From positions 223,102 through 287,101 of the forward strand of contig CAJNOJ010000124.1 in assembly GCA_905250025.1 (NCBI GenBank): a DNA stretch of 64,000 nucleotides. The letters are read 5' to 3'. The DNA is from Adineta ricciae. Taxonomy: Eukaryota; Rotifera; Eurotatoria; Adinetida; Adinetidae. How positions within the stretch are numbered: the stretch's first letter is position 1; the number at the start of each line of letters is the position of its first letter. The position numbers and the translations under genes are program-made. A model generated the notes under the pieces. The model made no database searches and was not told where the DNA came from. It saw only the letters and a list, made by a program, of their open reading frames with translations. Shown in pieces: positions 1 to 12,190 of this stretch.

Positions 1-1888
1 CGTTCATATTACAATACACGAAGCCAATATTATTGTAAGAAGTTGCGAAATGAGAATGATCTGCAGGAAGAGACTTCTGTTGAATATCGAAGACTTTCTC
101 GCAGCAAGCGAGTCCTTTAGTATGATCGGCCATCATATCATAGATCAAAGCAATATTGCTGTAAAAAGTAGCTACCATCGGATGATTTGCTAGTGAACGT
201 TTCTGTTGAATGCCGAGAGCTTGTTTATAATACGAAAGTGCTTGAGGATAATCTCCCATCGAATGATGTACTGAACCCAAGTTATTGTACGAAATGGCTA
301 TTTCAGGATGATCCGAAGGAAGAATTTGTAGTTGGATATCGAGTGCTTTTTTATGGTAGGAAAGCGCCTTCGAGTAATCACCCGTGTGCCTGTAGACCAT
401 ACCGATATGGTTGTATGTATGCGTTGGAAATAATTTATCTGACGTGCAAGATTTGCCATGCTCTTCAAGAGCTTGTTGATAATATTGAACTGCTTCTTCA
501 TGGTTTCTTTGCTTTGCTTTAATTTTTCCTAAGGCGTGATAGTATTTACATGGGCTTTGATCTTCTAAGTTTTGATCAAGTAGAGTAAGAAATAAATTCT
601 CCGCTGTTTCCAGCTTACCAAGATAGATCAACAGGTCGCCCATTCGTGTCCATCCAACTTCTTCATCTTCTTGTTCAATTTGCGTAGTTAAGACACGAAG
701 TTCTGGATCATTGTCATTAGTTAAACTGAGAAACACCTTGAACACACGATCATTGACTTTGTCTTTTTCTATTTTATTTATGCGAAACACGGCATGCATT
801 GAAAACAGCACTTCATCTTCATCTTCGATAGCGCTAATATTCCTGATCCGAGCAAAAGACGTCGTGTCTAATTTAGGATCAATGGTCATGATGAATAATA
901 TTCCCATAACCTCTAAGTCTTGCGTTGCACTATCAGCGTACATATAAGCTGGTGCTTCATCTTGACTGGTTGAAATAAAACTATTAAAAGCAATCAATCC
1001 TTTTTGACTTTTTCCCAGCTGATGAAAGTCATCTATTGAGAGTCTTTGTCCTCGATAAACATCAAATGGTTTGTCACCATAGCTGCACGCTTGTTCTTTG
1101 TATAATTCTTCGATTTGTCGATGAAGATCGTGAATAAAGAAACTCATGTAGACAATAACATCTGATTCTAGAAGTCTAAGGGCTCGATTTAACATTGGAT
1201 AGATAAAACAGTCTTTTGTGTACCACCATATTGCCTTATCAGGTTGATAAGCTTGACTGAATTCATCGACGACTGCTAATGTCCTCAGATTATCCTGAAA
1301 TTGATCTCGGCAGAATTCGATTAGCATTGAACTACTTTGATTGTCATATTTCGTGTTTAGTATTGCATTTTTGAATATTTGAGTATACATATAACTCGGC
1401 TGTAATCGATTCAGATCAACTTGTTCATTCGTTTCGTTCATTCGCGCAAAACTGATCGGAGTAGTATCTTGATCGCAGCGCTTAGCAGCTGGATGAATTA
1501 TTTCAATCAGAGGTTGAATCGTGGGATGAAGTCCTTTAACTTTTGGCCATTCCGAAGCCCATTGTCCATACCACGGTTGATCCTCATCGCAGATATAGAT
1601 CGTATTTATTGCTTTCATTGAGTGAATTTGTGGAACTAATGTTTGCGCGAAGGCAGCGGATGTAATAACGAATATTTTTTCCGATTCGATTTCTTTTAGA
1701 AATTTCAAAGAATCTTCGATCGTGTTGAATAGGGTCACAGAATTAATTACATTACGCAGCTGCTCGATGTTACTCTGAATGTTATTGTTCGATAAATCAG
1801 CATTAGCATCGAGCCAAACAGCCAAATAGTTCTGCACAATTCGTCTTCGAATTGTTCGATATTGTGGTACTTTTTTCAAATTCGCCAT
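1..1888 (-). CDS. Arginine ADP-ribosyltransferase fused to C-terminal TPR repeats (3' end outside window)
   Basis: Read on the minus strand, one frame stays open from an ATG at 1888 to the window edge (about 629 residues), so the stop codon is missing. The ADP-ribosyltransferase part shows the R-S-E set of arginine-specific enzymes: VYRGQRLS near residue 279, the S-T-S element FISTSQDEA near 307, and the ExE loop IEDEDEVLF near 355. From about residue 400 onward there are roughly 42-residue kinesin-light-chain-like TPR units (for example ALSYHKKALDIQLQ, ALSYYKQALGIQQK), still continuing at the edge. Such enzymes transfer ADP-ribose from NAD to target arginines; the TPRs probably choose the protein partner. 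No signal peptide is seen, so it is likely intracellular. No intron is needed. ART-TPR fusions are, to my knowledge, a common expanded family in bdelloid rotifers. The family call is strong; the substrate is unknown. Confidence 0.88.
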   Translation of the reverse strand, partial: MANLKKVPQYRTIRRRIVQNYLAVWLDANADLSNNNIQSNIEQLRNVINSVTLFNTIEDSLKFLKEIESEKIFVITSAAFAQTLVPQIHSMKAINTIYICDEDQPWYGQWASEWPKVKGLHPTIQPLIEIIHPAAKRCDQDTTPISFARMNETNEQVDLNRLQPSYMYTQIFKNAILNTKYDNQSSSMLIEFCRDQFQDNLRTLAVVDEFSQAYQPDKAIWWYTKDCFIYPMLNRALRLLESDVIVYMSFFIHDLHRQIEELYKEQACSYGDKPFDVYRGQRLSIDDFHQLGKSQKGLIAFNSFISTSQDEAPAYMYADSATQDLEVMGILFIMTIDPKLDTTSFARIRNISAIEDEDEVLFSMHAVFRINKIEKDKVNDRVFKVFLSLTNDNDPELRVLTTQIEQEDEEVGWTRMGDLLIYLGKLETAENLFLTLLDQNLEDQSPCKYYHALGKIKAKQRNHEEAVQYYQQALEEHGKSCTSDKLFPTHTYNHIGMVYRHTGDYSKALSYHKKALDIQLQILPSDHPEIAISYNNLGSVHHSMGDYPQALSYYKQALGIQQKRSLANHPMVATFYSNIALIYDMMADHTKGLACCEKVFDIQQKSLPADHSHFATSYNNIGFVYCNMN

Positions 1889-2459
1889 CTTCTTCAATAA
1901 GTATACAGTGCAGTGAAGAACACGAGTCGATGTTTACTAATCTGACTATGTGTGTGTTATCATTATTTTATATATGAATAGCATGCTTGAGTAGATTCGT
2001 TTGTTCTATTCTTCCGTCAAGGTGAGTCAGGAAGAGAGAAGACAACTATGAATCATGACTATTTAGCTTTTAATCGAAAGTACGATTATTGAAGAAGCCA
2101 AGTTCTTCAAATCGTGCGTGCACGGGTGCACATAGGAATGAGTCACTGTCTCATCAGCATACTCCTCAGTCTTTGTTTTTTATGTACGAGAATATTCCAT
2201 TCGTCAAGATATCTTCGGCACCGGATATGCCTTTTTCTTTTTCTCTATATCTTCATGAGAGTTATATCAGTATGGATCGTTTATATTCGCCGACTTTTCC
2301 TTCTAGTTCTGTACACATGCATATTCTTAGATAAAGAAAGAGGAAAAATAAACATGTGCTTCAGAACGTCGTAGTAACGACAAATAGGTTGCGCACAAAA
2401 ACTTCCAGAGAGAACATAGTTCTTTTCCTCTGTGAGTGAAATTTTATTTCGGATAAATC
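1889..2459. other. Divergent intergenic region
   Basis: 571 bp between two divergently transcribed genes, so it should hold both promoters. Small overlapping frames at 2089-2374 lack family features and are probably chance. No repeat or RNA gene recognised. Confidence 0.5.
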
Positions 2460-3566
2460 ATGTCTGCGATTATCAATGCTTTGTTCGGCTCATTCTCGTC
2501 GGCAGAAGAGCAGAGTCCTATGACAAATACAAGTGGAGCCGTCACTGAAAATATCCAAACATCAGTTGTAGCCGATAATGTTCAAGTCAATTCGGTCATC
2601 TCATCCGATACTCAAGCAAATGCAAGTATTAATACAAACACAAATATGGAAAATTTATTATCACAAATAAATACAACACATGCACAAGTGGATGAATATT
2701 CCAGAACTCGTGTTGCAGAAATCAACGAACAGGTAAGTAGTGTACTCATTCGTTCAGATATAACTGAGCTTTCGGTTTAGGTTCGAAACTCAATTGCAGA
2801 CGTTCTTAAAAATACGCAACGTCATCAAGAAGAATTATTGACTTTTGCTAATCAACGCCATTTGATTATTGATAATGAATATAAAGTTCAATTAAAACGA
2901 GCTGTACAAGCATTAGATGCTGTGAAAGCGAAAACATTAGCTGATCTAGAACGTGATTTACAAGTCAGACAGCAAAAGATTCTGAATGAAGCAAAGAAAC
3001 AGATCGATCTTCTGAATAATCAAGCGAATGCGGATAAGCTAAATGTTTTAATTGAAACACAACTACAAAATAAAGAAAATATTCAGAATCTTACCGATCA
3101 AGTTCTTGAATTGAATCAACAACAAACTCAGCATTTACTCGAATCAACGACAACAACAATTATTACTTCTCACGCACAAGCAACAACACCACCAATCAAT
3201 CCTATTGTTGCTGCTGCTGCTAACGTCACGCTCAGCAGCAGTGCAATTGATTCGATCATGGCGAAAGCAAGCGAAAAGAATCAGAATAAGATACCTCCAG
3301 TTCAATCTATCCCGACTGCCGTGACAAATACGCCAGCTAATATTAATCCTATTGTTATTGCTGCTAACGTGACACTCAGTAGCAGCGCAATTGATTCTGT
3401 TATAGCCAAAGCCGGTGTAAAAAAGGAGCAGAAAACCAGCGAGGTAAATACGGTCAATCACATAGCTACTGCTGCTAATGTTGCGCTTAACAGCAATATC
3501 ATCGAATCTATTGTTAACAACGCACGTGAGCGAAGTAAAAAGCCGGTTGCCGAACCAATCAATTGA
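2460..3566 (+). CDS. Coiled-coil protein with three C-terminal repeats (hypothetical)
   Basis: Two exons, 2460-2732 and 2781-3566, joined across a 48-bp GTAAGT...TTTAG intron that keeps the frame (91 + 261 codons, 352 aa). Residues 1-70 are polar and low in complexity. Residues about 75-225 form a long charged, Gln/Lys/Glu-rich helix (pieces such as LADLERDLQVRQQKILNEA) predicted to be coiled coil. The tail holds three imperfect 40-50-residue repeats built on AANVTLSSSAIDSIMAKA, the last one degenerate. There is no signal peptide, TM segment or Cys-rich motif. I do not recognise the family. The flexible N-terminus plus long amphipathic charged helix recalls desiccation-protectant proteins (LEA or tardigrade CAHS type), but no diagnostic motif is visible, so this is only a resemblance. 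It converges on the FEM1 gene with about 190 bp between stop codons. Confidence 0.75.
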
Positions 3567-3755
3567 AAATATTTGTAAAAAAAAGCGTAATTATTAATCC
3601 CGCTCGCATCCTTTACCCGACGTAAAATCGAAATGTATCCTATAGCTGTACAAATCCTTAAACATTGTATATTATTTTTCTGTATAACAGTAGTGCATGT
3701 AAAATTTTTACATAGATTCAAAGTATTTGTCATTAGAAATAAAAATTATCATACT

Positions 3756-5824
3756 TTAAAGTTCTGTCTTATCATTTGCCGTTCCGCACGTAGGATTTGC
3801 GTGTAATCCACCATGTAGAAGAACGAATTGATTCAAACATGATGATGGTGGTCCTAAGCATTCGATATTGAAACACTGCTGTGCTATCATGCGCGCACAT
3901 AAACATTTCAAACGACTCGGATTTGTTTTTGACTTCAGTAGAGTTTTGATTTCATCATTTTTTACATAATCAATTGGAAGATAACCATCTTCGTTAACAC
4001 AATCTACATGAAATCCATAATCTAATAGCAGCTTGATGAATTCTTTATCATTTGAATCCCGACATAAACAATGCAACGCTGTATTTCCATTGCTAAAATC
4101 AACTGCATCATAACACAAATATTGTCGTCCACAATATAGTAACAATCGAAACGCAGCTACATTAGGAAATCTAAAGAAGAAAATGATTCAAAATTACATC
4201 AACTTCACATTTTGATAATACATACTGTAAATGTCGACGAAGTTTCTGTGAACGACAATTCACGTTACTATTAGTCTCTTTCATCGCACAGATATGAATT
4301 AAAGTCAATCCATGTTCGGTGATCATTTTATGTTGGCATAGAACTTCAATCCAATTATAGATTAGTTTTTTTTCTTCTTTTGTATTTTCTTGCTGATCAA
4401 GAATCTAAACGGAAGACAAAAAGAGTCAAAATCAGCAATGTTAGTGAAGTGATCACCTTCGTTGCAATGACCACCAATAATACAGCACTGTATATGCTTG
4501 TAGGATAATCTATCTGCGATGGTTCGAAAACAAGTTGACAAACTTGTACAAATCTTTGAACAGGTATGGTTTCGTCTCTATCTAGTATTCGACAAAAAAG
4601 ATGAACAAACCCGTGAAGTGAAGTTTCAAAATGGTTTTGTTGACGAAAATAAAACAAATGAATGCCAATGTCAATACACTTGCCGAATTCTTTATGAGCG
4701 TTTAACATGTTCGCATAGTCATTTAAACACTCGATGATTTCGATACTATTTCTCGATTGAAAAATACGTTCTCGAATAAGTAATGTTTCGATATACATTC
4801 GATCACGATTGCCTTCGATCTTTGCTAATTCTTCAATTGTTTGACATTCTTGTTCGTGATTGTAGATGGATTTTGGTGGTGAACAAATTTTCGGCTTCTG
4901 TAAGAGATCACGTTGATGTAAAACTAGTTTTAACAAACTGACTACTTTGTCTGAGAATACATTAGAAAATGACCTATAAGATCGGGAACAAACAGCTAGT
5001 TCGACATCTTCAATTGTATTGATAGATTTTTCCAAAAGAAAATTAATCATCGGATGTGAATTACGTTCAATCGCATTGTCTAAAAGAGTTCTTCCTGTAT
5101 TATTCCGAATCATGATATCTGCGCCTGCGTCATAAAGTAGCCGAACTACTTCGACGTGCACAGTCTGACAAGCAAATGATATTGGGGTGCGAGCAGTCAG
5201 ATACGCACTCGAACAGCAATAGTTAACATCAGCACCATTTTCGACCAGGTATTTAGCGATCGACGTATAGCCTCGAAGGGCTGCCCATGTCAAAGCCGTA
5301 CATCGATTTCTGTCAGTGGATTTTGTTTCATTCACATCTGAGTAACTGTTTTCAACAAGAAAACGAACTATATCAAGACGATCCATTGTAGTAGCGAAGA
5401 TAAGCAACGGACAATGTGGATATTCGTAAGTGTCTTGCAATGGATTTGCATGACCAATTTCGATTAATGTTTTCGCAACTGTAAAATGCCCATAAAAACA
5501 TGCAGCGTATAGCGCTGTTCCACCGCCGATGTATTCGCCGTCAGGTTTTTTTACTGTACCTTTCAATTCAACTTGTTCGACTGAATTATAATAACTTAAA
5601 AGTATTCGAACGAGATCATCATGTCCATTCTTCGCAGCAATCATTAGTAAACTCAAATGCTCGCCATCATACCAATTCAGGGTGATTAGATAATCAACAG
5701 CATTCGAGAGTTCATTTAACTGCGTGTTTAATTGAGAACATAAACCATCTTGAGTAAGTCTATAAAGTCTATCCATGATAGAGGCATCGAGAAATAGCTC
5801 TCTAAGCGAAAGTATCTGTTCCAT
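3756..5824 (-). CDS. FEM1: FEM1 homologue, ankyrin-repeat substrate receptor of CUL2 ubiquitin ligase
   Basis: Three exons on the minus strand: 5824-4457, 4404-4226 and 4170-3756, with introns of 52 and 55 bp; 653 aa, close to vertebrate FEM1 proteins (about 620-670 aa). N-terminal ankyrin repeats include LLMIAAKNGHDDLVRILLSY, the FEM1-specific insert between repeats (GTVKKPDGEYIGGGTALYAA) and YLVENGADVN. The middle holds the FEM1 TPR-like region (ECQTIEELAKIEGNRDRMYI, then TLLIRERIF and a helical pair). C-terminal ankyrins (GNTALHCLCRD, LLLDYGFHVD) precede the closing LKCLCARMIAQQ...NQFVLLH segment typical of FEM1 (VHL-box region). FEM1 proteins recognise C-terminal degrons for ubiquitination by CUL2-RBX1. 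About 19 extra residues follow the usual end. Identification rests on the domain order, not just on ankyrins. Confidence 0.85.
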
Positions 5825-6246
5825 TTTGGTAAAATTATTCTATGCGGTAACATCACTTTATTTATATATATTTCTTCGGTTGGAAATCTCCCGAGAAGTT
5901 TATATTTCCTTGAAAGGACGTGACAACATCATGAGTCACAAAGAATTTCTCAATTTACCAAAGGAATTATAAGGATTCAGCGAACGAAAAAAGAAATTCA
6001 CATATTCAATCACAGCAGACTAGATGTCGGTGTCGGCAAGATGAGAAATTCACAAAAAAAACACTAATATTCAATCGAGATTACCAAATTGTTTTACAAA
6101 AAAACCTTTTATTGATATCATACAACATTAATCGTCAGATAAATTCGAGATTGTACGTCTTATATGCGATAATATTCAACGATCATTTAGAATTTATTAC
6201 CGAGATAAACCTAAGTGACGAGAGATGAAAGCATCAATAAATATCT
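5825..6246. other. Divergent intergenic region
   Basis: 422 bp between the FEM1 start and the aquaporin start; very AT-rich with A runs. Probably carries both promoters. No gene or repeat recognised. Confidence 0.4.
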
Positions 6247-7341
6247 TTGATAGAAGCGTTTACTTCATTCGAGACAATCGAGATGACGAGAAAAGATCTT
6301 CAACGATATATGGTTCTGTTCTTAGCTGAATGCTTCGCGACATGTATAATGATATTAATTGGTGAAGGTGCTATCGCTAATTATAAATTTACCCAAGAAC
6401 CGTCTCAAACAACACTACCGATTGCCATTGCGTTCGGTGTTGGTGTTTATGCAGGTAGCTGTCGTGTAACTAATTTTTCAGCATCTTCATTCTTTTGATT
6501 TTTAGCATTAATGCTCGCTGCACCAATCGCAGGTATGAGATCAGATGAATGATGGTGTTATACGTTGATTCTATTGAGGTTCTAGGCGCGCAGCTGAATC
6601 CTGCGTTAAGTATATCACTATTGACTATTGGTGAAATAAAACCATTACTGTGTCTATTGTACGTCATTGCGCAAGTTGTGGGCGCATTTCTCGGAGCGGT
6701 TTTAGTTTATGTTGTTTATGTGAAGCAATTTGATGCGTATGATGGGGGTCGACGGGAAATGATAGGCGTAACTGGTACAGCTGATGTTTTCTTCACTATG
6801 CCTGCTGAAGGTATACCGAATTGGAGTGCGTTCATTGATCAAGTTATTGGAACTGGTATCCTTATGATTTTTGTTCAGGCCGTTGGAAATGTAAAGAGAA
6901 AGTTGAACTTGTATACATAGGCATAAAAAATATTGATTTTATTTGTAGAAATCCAATCAAATTACATCGAAAGTTATCCAACCATTTGCATATGCATTAA
7001 TTGTGATTGGCATTATTTCGGCATTCTCAATTAATGCTGGTGCTGCAGTTAATCCCGTAGATATGTCTACTTGTCATTTGCATTGATTGAATTTCTCCGT
7101 TTCATTGAAGGCTCGTGATTTCGGTCCACGTATTTTCGGAGCATTCATCTATGGTTGGAAGGCTGTCTTTACAGTACATGATTATTACTTTTGGGTACCC
7201 ATCGTTGGTCCAATTGTAGGAGCCATCATCGGTGTATGGGTGTATCAATGTTATAGGTTTATCGTGAAAAAATACGGATATCTTTCGAATGTCGAAGCTC
7301 CATCGATAGACATCGAACAACGTGTTTCGAGCAAATTTTAA
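6247..7341 (+). CDS. Aquaglyceroporin (MIP family channel)
   Basis: Five exons: 6247-6454, 6506-6532 (27 bp), 6586-6890, 6949-7056 and 7111-7341, with introns of 51, 53, 58 and 54 bp; 292 aa. Splicing the 27-bp exon restores helix 2 and the first pore motif, [10 protein letters not shown]; the second, AVNPARDFGPR, is recreated exactly at the exon 4/5 join. The Asp after NPAR is typical of glycerol-conducting members (GlpF, AQP3/7/9). Six hydrophobic helices are present. The protein moves water and small polyols such as glycerol across membranes, which would fit osmotic stress during desiccation. A second possible start lies 12 codons in (MTRKDLQ). Family call is firm; solute preference is inferred from the motif. 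Confidence 0.9.
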
Positions 7342-8115
7342 AAGATTTTGAGCTGGTCCGAACTTTTCTAACCTATAATCTTGGAGATGTACGTGTGGTA
7401 CCCAGATGAGTTAAATGGAGAAACTTCTGTTAAAATTCAAATGCTTTGCTTTGAAATAATCTTCAGATAAACATTAGATCTATAACGTGCATAACGATGA
7501 CGACAACGCAATTAATAAGCTTTCATGTGAAAATGTGGTATTAAATTTGTCGCAGGAGACTACGTACATTCACATATTTCGAGCACGTATACGTTCGAGG
7601 GAGAGATATTGGTACTGCTTTGTCAGAAGGAATGTATATTGATCATCATCACGATTCTCACATTACACTACTTCTGTTTGCAGACAGGTCCAACTATGAA
7701 TTGAACACAGTGCGGATCTGTTGACATCAATCGATAAAACATTCAATATTCTTTCATATCGTCTATGAAAGCCAGCGACGAGCATATCGGACGAAAGCGT
7801 ATTCAAAACTAAAGGTATGCATATTTTACTAAAAAAAACCCTACGTGTGTGCATTAATATCAATGACGGATTCGCATAGTTGACTTATTTAAGTAGGTAC
7901 GACTATGATGTGATACATCAATTCAATCTATCATACTGTGAAGGTACCTAAGAAAACTAGATAACATGAAATTAATTAAATCTTTTGAAGAAAAATGAAT
8001 AATCATTTGTTTCGACAACATCAAGCATAAGCAAGCCTTTAGTCAATTTTTCGAATGACAATAGAACATTGAAAGCAACATAAATAGAGGGTGATCATAA
8101 GAGACTGCGCATTAG
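7342..8115. other. Intergenic region, convergent
   Basis: 774 bp between two convergent genes. Only short frames without family motifs. No RNA gene or repeat recognised. Confidence 0.4.
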
Positions 8116-11100
8116 TCAATTTAGATTCACCGGTACTACTCGAGTTCTACGACGGCGACTACCAATGTATTGCTGAGTTTTCCAATAAATATCCAAGCTA
8201 TACCAAACGATGAACTTCAATCCAACAGTTAATCCGCCATATAAACCGAGAAATGTTGTTAGTATATATAAAGCACTACTTCTCACTGCATAACTGTATT
8301 CACATGAAGATGGCGAACAAGACGAATAGTACTCCGAATAATTACTAGAATTCTGCCACGTTTCGATAAAGAATTCATCGATTAATTCACCGATTGTCGT
8401 AGTCGATATCGGATAAAAGCGACTTGAAACAGAGCGATTAAGAGCATTTGGAATATTAGTCATATTTAGAAAATCAGCTAGTAGTTGTAAACACGTGGAA
8501 TTGTACAAGCACTCAAGTGTTGACTGACGAAGACCATCAATCGGTAAACAACCAAAAACGATACCTTTAAACGTAATCTTATAGATCAATGTATTTATTC
8601 AAATGTATCTCACCTGGTAGACGTATTGTTTGATTAAAACTTGTGAGTATCGTTCTAAAACATCGAGATGGCGATATTGTACACAAACATGATTCCCCGC
8701 TTTCGTTAAACCATATTGGAAATGTTCGTATGACATAGTTCATTTGTGCATTCGATGCAAAAGATGCCCAATTCAAACCAAATCTATGTTGTAATTGATT
8801 TGCATGGAACATGTCAATTATGTAATGATGCATCCATTGAAATTGAGCTAGTGTTTGAACGATGAAATTGTTAATAATTGAATCAACTTGGATTTGAAAC
8901 GAATAATGCGTTAGTATTTGCAGAGTAATCAGATTTTTTGTGGAGAATGTTTGAACATTTAGTTCGATCGTACTTCTTGTCAATGCACAAAATGATGATA
9001 GAACATGAAATAAACCACTGAGAACTTTTCTATCATAGTTAAGTGTATATTCTGCTACGTCCTCTAAACCCCACACTGATGTAATAAAGGCCGAAGATAC
9101 AAAATCAGTAGAACAAATCTGATGATACGTCTCGGGTTGAATAGAAACGAATTTTGAATACGGTATTGCAATGTTTGAACATGAACATGTTAGTGTTGAT
9201 GCATGTTTGCTTTGTAGTTCGTTGAATGTGGATAAACTTGGTGAAGAAACTGTGATTGTATTGATGTGAGTGTTTAAATTAAGAAAGAGTATGATTATAT
9301 GAAATGAAATAAGGAATAAAAGACTGTAGATCCGAGTTGCAAAACGTTGTTGTTCACACAACAAGTCGTCGTCATTTTCCTGTCCTTGGCGATAAAAATT
9401 CATTTGTTGGACATTGTTTCGAAGCTGATTGAGAACAGTTGCGAATCTTCGTGCATTATTTGAGTCTTCTTCAATCTGTTCGCTCGATATGCAACAATAA
9501 CGAAATATTCGTCGAATCGATTTCACGAAAAACGGAACTAAGATTTTAAGGGCAACTGACAGTCCACCGATAATTCCTGCTACAGTCGCAATTATGTAGG
9601 ATATGCTAAAGCGTTCTTCATAGGTATAAATACATTCTCTTGGTGCACATGCTTCAAAATATCTGTCGAAATAAATCGAATAGATCCATTTTTCGATGAA
9701 CATTGCCGAAATGATTTCATTTAATCTTGTCGAAGTGTTAAACCGACTGTTAATCATCGGATTCAAGGGCGTGACATTGGCTGCACGCGGATCGATGGTT
9801 ACTCCAGACATTCCCAATGGAAACGCATCGATTAACATTTGAACGCACGATGAATTGTAGAGACATGTTAATGACGAGGTGGACAGCGAATCAATGGGTG
9901 AACAACTTGTGTACCAATTAGGTACAACTTTATTAAGTGCACTCTCATTTCCTGAACAAACGCCTGTTATACAGTAAAATCCTGTGTCGGTTTCACAGAA
10001 TCTGTCGATACCGCACGAACAATTAGGATTACTAAAGACGCGCATCGCTTGAAAGAATATTTGTATGGTGTCATTCAATTGTAGTAATGCCATATTTGAA
10101 TCAATGCTTCCTGATTTTGCCAATTGATTCACTTGAATAGAAGTTTGAACAGTTTGGTATAGATCATAAAAAGAGGCGACTGTCTAAAAAAATAAATAAG
10201 AGCATGTGAATAGCTGAAGTGAAATTATTGGATCCCACTTTGGAATTCTATGCTATATACTCTACGTACTTTTTGCTTAAATTGATTGATAATCGAATCT
10301 ATTTGAGTATTGAATGTGTCCTCTGCTAATACTTGACTTGTGAAAAACTGCAAATTATTAAAAACAGCGATTTCATTGGAGATTGTTTCGTTTGATAAAA
10401 GACACAATTTTTGAAGGATACGAAATGACGCCATGCCTATGGTACGAAAATCAATCAGTAAGAAAATTCCCACGAGATTCGAATTGTACAATAGCCAAAC
10501 ATCATCCTTGATGAAACCGCTTGAACATACTTGATGAAGAGTTGTGCTTATATCGATGATGGACGAATATTTTATTGAAATGTGCGAGCACGGGCAAGTC
10601 AATGTTGACGAATATTGTTGAGATAGTTGTGAAAAAACATTCCACGACGGGTTCATGATGGATATTGGACGAACTTGTGTTGAGATCGATGAGTAAAACA
10701 ATAGAATAATCAAACCAAGGGTTAAAAATAAAATATACAAACGTGTAGAATAAATGCCATCTTTTATATCAGTGAACAATGGAAACATATTGTATGTTTG
10801 GATTTGCTGCGGAAGAGTTCTAATACGGTTTTTGAAATCTAGAATATTCCGAAAAAAGATTATTGTCAATATAACGATTTGGCGTATCACTTTTACTTGG
10901 CTTTCCATCTCTTTGAGTATGTGTCGTTTGTTTTCGATGAGAAATGTTCTTCTGAATTTTCTGGACTAATCGAACAAAAAATGGTGCTGACACAAATAAA
11001 ATGATCTTTAGTCCACCAAATAAACTAATTATGGTAACGGCGATGTATAAGAAATTGAATGATTGATCAAACGAATATGTACACAGTTTCGGAGAACATA

Positions 11101-12190
11101 TTTCATAATATTTACTGAAATTATACACTTCATTCCATGCTTCAATGAAAAGATTATTCAAAATATCATTGATCAATGTTTCTGGTGCAAACTGAGATTG
11201 CTTCAATGGTGAAACCAAAGAGAATCCTGCAATATACTTCTGAAGAGAACTCAAACATGATTGATCATAAAAACATTCGAATGTAGAACTCAAGAGCGAT
11301 CTATATGGATAACAGCCAACTTCCATATTTGGTAAAATAAACATAACATGTGAATCCTTATCAGTTGTACCGTATAGCAAACCACCATCCCTGCCTATTC
11401 GACCAGTATCATTGTAAATATAAGCTGGGTATGTACAGGTATCAACTTTTCGACAATCACAATAACTCGATGCAGTTCCATATCGAGCTGTTAGGATAGT
11501 GGGAGAAGCCGATGATAATCGCATATGTGCTTCACTGCATAGTCCCGAAGAAATTCTATTATAAAATGTATTGAGCCAAATGAAATTATTGATATGTTTA
11601 TGAGCGTTTATTGTGTTTTGTTGAAACTGATTTACAAGTGTCGTCATTTGACTTTGAAAATTGTCAAAAGATAAGACTTGAGTGGTGATTAAATATTGAG
11701 AGGCAAATTCTTGTATGGCATCGGTGATCTTTTCTTTTGTCGTTCGACAAAATATTTGAACAAGCTGAATGTGTGATGATACCATTAAACGATAGTCGAC
11801 AGGCCAATATTGACTGACATCAACATTTGTTAAGGATAATAAAAAGGTTTGATTAACAAATTGACTTGAGCAGATCAGATGATATTCAGGGTGAAACGAA
11901 ACAATTTCGCCTTGAACAATTGAGTTCTGTTGGCATAAACACGAAAGTGTGTGAGAATATTTGCTTGAAAGTTGCTTGAAAACTTTCTCCGATGGTGAAT
12001 CAATAGATATGAACTTTGTTTGAACAGTAAAACTTGTAAATAGAACTATGACCAGGATTGAAACAATTAAGAAACAAGTGAATATCCTCGTTGAAAGTAT
12101 TTGATCTGCTTTCGGTAGTTTTTTATCTTCTTCATAGAGATTAAACTGTTTAATTAAATCAGCGAGCTTTCTTACTCGATTGGTCTGCAT
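8116..12190 (-). CDS. Six-TM protein made of three tandem two-TM, Cys-rich ectodomain modules (unknown family)
   Basis: Apparent separate reading frames join into one gene on the minus strand: exons 12190-10897, 10838-10270, 10183-8614 and 8564-8116, with GT...AG introns of 58, 86 and 49 bp that keep the frame; 1293 aa. Each of three modules has an N-terminal TM helix (VSILVIVLFTSFTVQTKF-like), an ectodomain opening with a TLSC-C or TLTC-C pair, a later CLYNSSC element, a YFEACAPRECIY-like element (CxPxxCxY), and a C-terminal TM helix rich in glycine (IIGGLSVALKILVPFF). Modules cover about residues 1-430, 431-860 and 861-1293. Two TMs around a Cys-rich ectodomain resemble DEG/ENaC and P2X topology, but none of their key motifs is clear, so a channel role is only a guess. 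Related single modules are, I believe, frequent in bdelloids. Confidence 0.75.

Noticed and set aside
4397..5824. Generic ankyrin protein of 475 aa
   Set aside because: The last 19 residues are translated intron; splicing two more exons gives a full FEM1.
8116..12190. Three or four separate membrane-protein genes
   Set aside because: The frames connect through short in-phase introns, and single frames lack starts or half of a module.
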